This document shows positions 57,736 to 64,000 of a DNA stretch of 64,000 bases, one piece after another (position 1 is the stretch's first letter; each line of letters starts with the position of its first letter). Both the position numbers and the translations under genes were made by a program. The notes beneath the pieces are model-generated. The model worked only from the letters and a program-made list of their open reading frames with translations. It was not told where the DNA came from and searched no databases. This DNA is from Juglans regia (Eukaryota; Streptophyta; Magnoliopsida; Fagales; Juglandaceae): assembly GCF_001411555.2 (NCBI RefSeq), contig NW_023361359.1, positions 310,001-374,000 of the forward strand, in the 5' to 3' direction.

Positions 57736-58870
57736 AAAAATGGGGGTTTCAACTCCTTATGAGACTAGGTTTCCATGGCAACAAGGCTCTAGGTCCAGAT
57801 GGGTTCTCTTTGACATTCTTTCAAAGTTGCCAGGTGATCATCAAAGTTGACTTGATGAATGTCTTTTGGGAGTTCTATTGGTGAGGGAAGTTCAAAAAAG
57901 GTCCCAGTGCCACTTTCATTGTCCTCATCCCAAAAAGAGCAATGCCACCATTGGAAGTGTTACAAACTTATGTTCAAAGTTCTTGTGAACAGAATGAAGG
58001 TAGTATTGGGAAAAGTTATATTTTGTACAGAAAGTGCCTTCATTAGGGATGACAGATCCTCGACCAAGTTCCCATGGCCAATTTGTGCCTTGGAAGTTGA
58101 TTTTGATCGGGTGTACCAGAAGTGCTTTTGTAAGCTGGATTTAGAAAAGGCATTTCACTCACGTCAATTGGGACTTTTTGTTCTACACGTTACGAAGAAG
58201 CGGTTTGGAGAAAAATGCTTTGGACGGATAGCGCACAACATCTATTAAGTGCTTTTTTTTTTATGTGCTCGTGGTTCAGCCTTTGGCAGTAGCTCACGTG
58301 GATCAGGACAAGGGGACCGTTTATCTCTCTCCTATTGTTTGTAGGTATCATTGCCATGTAGTCCCTAAGCATAATGTTGGCAACTAGTTTTTATTTTGGT
58401 TTGTTGTCACGATTCCTAGTCAGCGATAGGCCTTGATTGGCTGCAAGTCTCACACCTCCTATGCTGGTTATACTTGATTCTTTGTGAGGCTAACCTTAAT
58501 CATTTTTCCACCGCTCCCAATGTCCTTTCTTTTGTTTTGAAGTTTTTCCAGGTTTGAAAATTAATCTAGCTAAATCTGTATTGGTTCCGATTGTGGATGT
58601 TGTAGAGAAGGCAATTTGGCCTTTGTTGCTGGGGTGTAGAGTGGTGGCATTACCTAGGAAATGCTTGGGACTACCTTAAGGCCCAGATAATCTTGGATGA
58701 ATTGTGGTGAAGATTAAGCATCGATTGGATGGGTTGAAGTGATTATATATCCAATGGTGTCTGCACACCTTGGTGAAAATCACTCCTTCCAATCTACCCA
58801 ACTTATTACTTGTCATTGTTCCCCATCACAGCAAGCGTGACAAAATGTGCTTAGAGAAGCTTTAAAGGGA
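57736..58870 (+). pseudogene. L1 LINE reverse transcriptase, second copy
   Basis: GNKALGPDGFSLTFFQS, FIVLIPKRA, VLVNRMKVVLGKV, AFIRDDRSSTK, CKLDLEKAF, then frame breaks, GSGQGDRLSPLLF near 58300, CFEVFPGLKINLAKSVLV and CLGLP near 58660, and a damaged NLPN region until about 58870. It overlaps in content with the RT at 59242, so it is a separate copy and not its 5' part. Multiple stops and shifts. Confidence 0.8.
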
Positions 58871-59239
58871 TTTCTTGTGCACTGGTATGAGTGTTGGTAA
58901 CAGTGTACTTAAGCGCAAAGCACAAAGTCCCAAGGATGGCATGCCCTGCTTAATAAAAGCAAAGCGTATTTACAAAGGCGCAGATTAAGTGCACTTTATG
59001 CACTTCTTTTAGTGTGACTAAAGCACAAAAAGTTTGCTTTTGTAACTTGAACTATCTATTTTAACTATACACGTATGCTTAGACCCTTAATTTAAATGAA
59101 GTAGATGAGTAATTTGAGAAGGGTTACAAATATTTTGATGAAAATGATGATGGTCATATGCTATACGATGAGGAGGATTTTATACTTTAGGCTTGCATGG
59201 TGTTGCCCATGTTGGCATAGAAGTCAATACCTACCATTG
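58871..59239. other. Unassigned repeat-like sequence
   Basis: AAGCGCAAAGCACAAAGTCC and related words (AAAGCACAAAAAG, AAGTGCACTTTATGCACTT) suggest a palindromic transposon end, but I cannot define boundaries. Confidence 0.3.
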
Positions 59240-59241
59240 TT

Positions 59242-61165
59242 GTGCTTTTTAGGTCATTGAGCTTTGGGCATATATTGATTCAACCATGTGCTTATTTTAC
59301 TTATAGATTTTCTATTTTGGTGAATGGCTCTCCGGTTGGATTTTTTAATAGCTCCCGTGGTTTGAGGCAAGGAGACCTTTTATCTTCTTTCCTATTTGTT
59401 TTAGTTATGGACGCCTGGAGTCGTATGATTGAAGTGGCTGTGGAAGGGGGTTTTGGGTCGGGTTTCCTGGTGGGTGATGTCTCACGGGGCAGCATTACTG
59501 TTTCACGTTTACTCGTCGCAGATAATACCTTAATTTTTCAGTGATACCAACCAGGATCATCTTCGAGCTTTAAGAGCCTTATTGTTATGTTTTGAAGCTG
59601 TCTCCGGGCTTAGAATTAATTTAACTAAGTCTAAAATTGTTCCAGTGGGTATAGTCAGAAATATTTTGGGATGTAAGGTAACTTTGTTAGCTATGAAATA
59701 TCATAGGTTACCTCTGGGGGCCCCTCACAAATCAGTGTCTATTTGGGATGGGGGGATTGAGAAGATTGAGAGGAGATTAGCAGGTTGGAAAAAGTTTATT
59801 TGTCAAAAGGGGGTAGAATCACATTTATTAAAAGCACATTGTTTAATTTACCCACATATTTCTTCTCTCTCTTTCCTTTACCTGCAGGGGTAGCTACAAG
59901 AATTGAGAGGATTTTTTGGGATTTCTTATGGGACGGTAATGGGGAGGAAAGAAAATATCACTTGGTGAGTTGGAATAAGGTTTGTATCCCAGTGTCGTGT
60001 GGAGGATTGGGCATTCGGAATTTAAAGCTTTTCAATAAAGCTCTTTGTGGGAAGTGGCTTTGGAGGTACAACAATGAGAGTAATGCATTACGTAAGCAGA
60101 TTGTGGATGTTAAATATGGGAGGATGTGAGGGAATTTGTGTACTAATGAAGTAAAAGGAGTGTATGGGGTGGGTTTGTGGAAGTTCATTCAGTTGGGATG
60201 GAGGGATTTTGTCAAAAACATTAATTTCAAAGTGGGGAACGGGACAAATATTTATTTTTGGCATGATAATTGGTGTGGGGATTCAGATCTTAAATTTGTA
60301 TTTCCTAATCTTTTTAGGATTGCCAGAAACAAAGGGGCTGTAGTGGCTAACTCTTATCAGTTATCTAATAATATGTTGCATTGGAATGTGAAATTTACCA
60401 GAGAATTACAGGACTGGGAAGTGTGTGGAGCTGCTGATTTCTTTGTAAAATTATATGATACGAAGATCGATCAGAATAGGGAGGATAGGCTGTTGTGGGT
60501 GGGTGCATGATTATAATTCCAGATTCTCAGTGAGATCTTTCTACAAGGTGTTAAATAGTCATGGTGATAAAGTATACCTCTAGAAATGTATCTGGAGAGC
60601 AAGGGTGCCAAGTAAAGTTGCATTGTTTTGTTGGCTGGTGTCTCTTGAGAAAATATTAACCACAGATAATTTGAGGAAAAGAGGATTATTTGATTACTGA
60701 TGTTTTATGTGTAAAAAAGATGACGAATCTGTTAACCATCTTTTCTTTCATTGTGAGGTGGTGACGAAGCTGTGGAACGAGATTTTTCAAGGGTAGGCAT
60801 TGCTTGGGCGATGCCTTTGCGTGTGGTGGACTTTTTGGCTAGTTGGCAAGGTTCAGTGGGATGTGGAGGCAGTGCAGCAGTGTGGAGGATGATACCCTTG
60901 TGTTTGTTTTGGTGCTTATAGTTAGAGAGAAATGGGAGGTGTTTTGAAGATTGCGAACGAACTATGGGGGAACTCAGGGATTTTTTCTTTAGCACTATAA
61001 GTTTTTGGGTGAAGAACCTTGTAAGGGATGTGAATATTTGTAATGTTTTGTTTGTTCTATTTTGCTATAGCTTGTATTTAGGTGTACTCACTTGTATACA
61101 TGTTGTGTACTTGGGCTATGCCTATTTACTTGGAATAAATTCTCTTATTATCTATCAAAAGTTTT
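59242..61165 (+). pseudogene. L1 LINE ORF2 3' half with zinc-knuckle end and 3' tail
   Basis: It starts inside the [58 protein letters not shown] (decayed FADD), then LCFEAVSGLRINLTKSKIV, frame shift near 59790, VYLSKGGRITFIKSTLFNLP, ERIFWDFLWDG, GGLGIRNLKLFNKALCGKWL, and a stop at 60127; then GLWKFIQLGWRDF, FKVGNGTNIYFWHDNWCG, and after 60508 the zinc-binding end (ARVPSKVALFCWL, CFMCKKDDESVNHLFFHCE). The 3' end CTTGGGCTATGCCT...TATCAAAAG at about 61110-61165 resembles plant L1 tails. The longest single frames are 100-124 codons. Confidence 0.88.
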
Positions 61166-61419
61166 ATGGAATTTGTGTTAATCATTTGATTTTTATGTTT
61201 CATAATACTCTTAACAAAATGAATTAATAGATAAATATATTCTGCACCTGGACTTCCCATCAAAATATATTGCATGATACCATCTTGCCTTTTTAAAACT
61301 TCTGTTATTGTGTTTTAGGACATTTAGATGTTATTCATTATTTAATGTGCATTTTACTTGAATCAAGGGCGCGCTTATGCTTAGACAGAGTTTGCACTTT
61401 ACTTCTCCCTGAGCTTTTG
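61166..61419. other. Unassigned
   Basis: Short AT-rich gap between L1 pieces; nothing seen. Confidence 0.3.
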
Positions 61420-61570
61420 CCAACACTGGGTGGTATTGGGGATGCAGTCAAGATTCATCTTATTAATTGGTCCGAGATTTGCATTGCATTACCCTCAAGA
61501 GGTTGGGAGTTAGAATTGTTGGCTCAAGCGCTCTTCCAAGGAGAGGCATTATGGTATTTTGTGTTTGAAG
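61420..61570 (+). pseudogene. Degenerate L1 fragment
   Basis: GGIGDAVKIHLINWSEICIA, LPSRGWELELLAQALF and ALW correspond to the HLVSWNKVC...GGLGIRNL...FNKAL...LW block seen at 59955-60060. It lies in a 136-codon open frame (61345-61755), of which only this part has homology. Confidence 0.6.
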
Positions 61571-61700
61571 TTAAACTTGTTGGAATTGGTGGCTGCTTTG
61601 ATGGGATTTGTTGGATTAGATCTGGTTGTACAAAGATTTTTATTGGATTAGATCTGCAACCCTATTTTATAGATAGCCAATTGTGGATGAAAATGGAAGG

Positions 61701-62060
61701 GTGGGAACCTTCTAATCCAGTTCAATTCTTTGTGGCCTATTCTATTCCCAACTAAACTATTGGGCTTTCCGTTGAGCGATCAATTGATTGGTTCTGAGTC
61801 AACCAAACAATTGAAAGTGGAGGCAGTGCTCTGTCCTATAGTTGGGTGGGAAAAGCTCTACATCTGTGTAAGAATGCATGATGGGTCAGGGGTTGTGGGA
61901 ACCTTCTAATCCAGTTCAATTCTTTGTGGCCTATTCTATTCCCAACTAAACTATTGGGCTTTCCGTTGAGTGATCAATTGATCGGTTCTGAGTCGACCAA
62001 ACCTATAGTTGGGTGGGAAAAGCTCTACATCTGTGTAAGAATGCATGATGGGTCAGGAGT
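61701..62060. repeat. Tandem duplication of ~190 bp
   Basis: 61701-61894 and 61895-62060 are near-identical (GTGGGAACCTTCTAATCCAG to GCATGATGGGTCAGG). The second copy lacks about 27 bases (AATTGAAAGTGGAGGCAGTG...) present near 61811 in the first, and they differ at only a few other bases. Confidence 0.9.
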
Positions 62061-63340
62061 TTTGATCATGTAGTTTGGGCTAAGGAAAATGCGGCTGAGA
62101 GTGAGACAATTTGAACTAAAGGTGGGTTGAGGGAGATGCGTGGTTTATGAGTGGGGGAGGAAGAATGTTGTAGTTGGGCTCTTCTCAGATGGGGCTTTGT
62201 TATCTCATTTATTCTGTATGGTAGATGAATAATGATATGGGTTGGCATTGATAGCCACTTTTGGATTCAATGTGTCAATATTAGAGCATGAGTTGTGGTC
62301 TCTAACCCTTGGGTTAATGTAACCTCGATTTAAATGGAGGTCTTTCTGTACTGATCATGGCAATTGGACTGTACAGTTGGTTTAGGATGGTTTTGATTGG
62401 TTAGGAATTATTGTGGGCATTTGTTTTTCCTTTCTTCATTGAGGATTGATCCTTTTAATGTTGACTGGATATCAGCCTTTGTCTAAGGTCCAAATCTTGT
62501 GTGTGGGAATATTTTAGCATCTCGTGGGGTAGGCACCCTCTGAACACCTCACAATCTACCAAAGTTGAAGAAGTTTTATGCATTCCTTTTTTAACTGAAT
62601 AAATAGGGTTTCTCATTAGGCTTGGAGAATACGAATCTAGAGGTTAATGGATTGTTGATTTTAATATCCTGCCTAACATGGAGGAATTTGTAACAGCAAA
62701 CGTACATAGTGGCCTTAGAGTTCATTTTGATTATCTTCCATAGCCATTCTCCATGTCTTTTGGCATTTTATGTTGACATGAATTTGAACTGGACCTGCGA
62801 TTTTTGTGAGGTCAATTTCCACAATAAATGGACCATACGTTGAGGACCGAATGGAAACTTTTCATATTCCAGGGGTCCTAGGTCCATGACCCTTTCTGTT
62901 TCCTTCGGTGAAGTTGTTAAGAAAGTGGTTGAATCAAGGTCTTCAATGCAGAGTCCACTGCAAAGCTCCGAGCGTGATTGGTGGTGGTGCTCACCATTTA
63001 TTGTACAAAGTCTTGGGAGAAATTATTTTGCCTAATTGAGCCTGACTTGAGGCTGTGTTGGCAGTTGTTGGTTTGGGCTCTAGTTGGATTTGTTCTGTTT
63101 CCTATTTAAGATTTAAGACAAATGTTTGGGATACAAGGTTGGTCGGTCATCCACGGAGAGGGTGAGGTATTGTAAGGCATGAGTGCAGAGGGAGAGAAGA
63201 CAGAGAAAAGAAGGGGTGGAGAGCTAAACGTAGTAAGTGCGAAGACAGGTGGAAAGGAGAGGAGAGGAATGATGGAAAAAGGACTGCAAGGATGATGAAG
63301 AGCCATTACTGAGATGGGGGGAAAAGAGAAGGATGGGAGA
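62061..63340. other. Unassigned
   Basis: No coding frame with homology. A purine-rich stretch (GAGAGAAGACAGAGAAAAG) lies at 63190-63300. Confidence 0.3.
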
Positions 63341-63360
63341 CCCGCCCCAGGGGGGGCGGG
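63341..63360. repeat. GC-only hairpin
   Basis: CCCGCCCC (63341-63348) and GGGGCGGG (63353-63360) form a perfect 8-bp stem with loop AGGG, continuing into a further G run; also a candidate G-quadruplex. Confidence 0.7.
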
Positions 63361-63420
63361 GGGGTTGCTGCGAATTTATCACTCAAGGGTCATGGATGTC
63401 CTCGGGATTATGCGGCTCAG
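63351..63420 (+). other. Possible host exon end
   Basis: The stretch after CCCCAG reads in one frame through AANLSLKGHGCPRDYAAQ and ends CAG followed by GTAAAAGAG, which fits an acceptor at 63350 and a donor at 63421. The local composition differs from the surrounding AT-rich DNA. I do not recognise the peptide, and no partner exon is visible. Very tentative. Confidence 0.2.
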
Positions 63421-64000
63421 GTAAAAGAGCTAGTTTATTATACCAATGTACTTCTATTCAGATACAGTCAAATTGTGTTTTTTCTGTGTCTCACTACTGC
63501 ACAAAGTGGTAAATCCCTATCAGCTCTTGCTAGTTTGATACTGAAGCATTATGTTGTGATCGAATGCCATGATTTTTTACAATCATAGCATCTTTTCCTG
63601 AAAACCTGAATTACTCAAAATGCATTTGCAGACATTTCCATGTAAATTTATTTCCATGTAAATTTTTTCTTTAAGAAATAAGCTTCTGAAGGAACAACTC
63701 AGTTTTTGTTCGCTTCTTTGCAGAAGGTGGTTATTGCAAACTGGAAATGAAAGCCATATATAGATTAAATGAATATTATGTACTTTTGTAACTTATGCCT
63801 GGTAAGAGACTCAACTTGATATTGCCAAATTTTATTAAAATCATAAACCATAACATTTGAAGTTTTAAAACTTAAAAATAATCTTAACATTAAATTTAGA
63901 GCTAATCCTTTCTGTATAGACACTTATAACCTAAGTTTGGAATTTCTGTCAAACTGAGTCTAAAGCCTGGCCTGGCTGCTCAATGTCTACATAGCATGAG
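63421..64000. other. Unassigned; LTR-end relic near 63787-63850
   Basis: TTGTAACTTATGCCTGGTAAG and the following AT-rich bases match the family B end (1260-1330) and 51714-51790. Nothing else is seen. Confidence 0.3.

Noticed and set aside
1..64000. tRNA or rRNA genes
   Set aside because: I looked for the conserved tRNA B-box words and for rRNA-like blocks and saw none; primer-binding sites are only short tRNA complements.

Overview
This window reads as plant nuclear heterochromatin. I see no complete host gene, rRNA or tRNA. It holds LTR retrotransposons with plant-type ends (TG...CA, 5-bp target duplications, initiator-Met primer sites), Athila-type and chromodomain Ty3/gypsy elements, L1-type LINEs, and many MITEs. 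The MITE sequences look like ones I remember from woody eudicots such as the Fagales; this is a weak recollection, not an identification. Every coding region seen is broken by stops, frameshifts or insertions.

1-16554 is the 3' part of an Athila-type element whose 5' end lies outside the window. Its integrase is cut at 729/12842 by a 12.1-kb insertion flanked by GTATC. That insertion is one ~4.9-kb solo LTR (family A, reverse strand), which itself carries two further solo LTRs: family B (1222-4046, flanked by GTTTC) and family C (4307-8657, flanked by AGCGG). An intact relative of family A at 25.6-26.3 kb shows both sites unoccupied. The Athila element interrupts the integrase of a chromovirus.

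16555-37852 is the 3' part of that chromovirus: integrase and chromodomain, an extra reading frame, a polypurine tract, and a 3' LTR (family D) spread over 19.5 kb because it holds a second family C solo LTR (19154-23587, flanked by TTGAC) and an 11.4-kb composite (25638-37077). With these removed the D LTR is about 3.63 kb, which agrees with the separate 3.59-kb solo D LTR at 42843-46430. The composite has two inverted LTR arms around a nearly full-length second chromovirus. That element has an 84-bp GT...AG insert at its gag/pol junction.

37853-51447 is a patchwork: LTR remnants, an Athila LTR, an old A-like LTR, six MITE copies of the TNA-target type (one inside another, one split by the solo D LTR), and a non-autonomous minus-strand LTR element (48859-51442) with a hAT-like MITE in its 3' LTR. 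53190-61570 holds at least five L1 fragments, one with its 5' part inverted. The rest (46.5-48.6 kb, 51.4-53.2 kb, 61.6-64 kb) is unassigned, with only weak hints of host exons near 47.8 and 63.4 kb.

The signals that simple repeat annotation does not explain are: the intron-like insert in the chromovirus, an extra basic/acidic reading frame downstream of an integrase, arrays of short perfect inverted repeats in three LTR families, and a small hairpin (TGAG...CTCA type) recurring near the 3' end of most of these LTRs.
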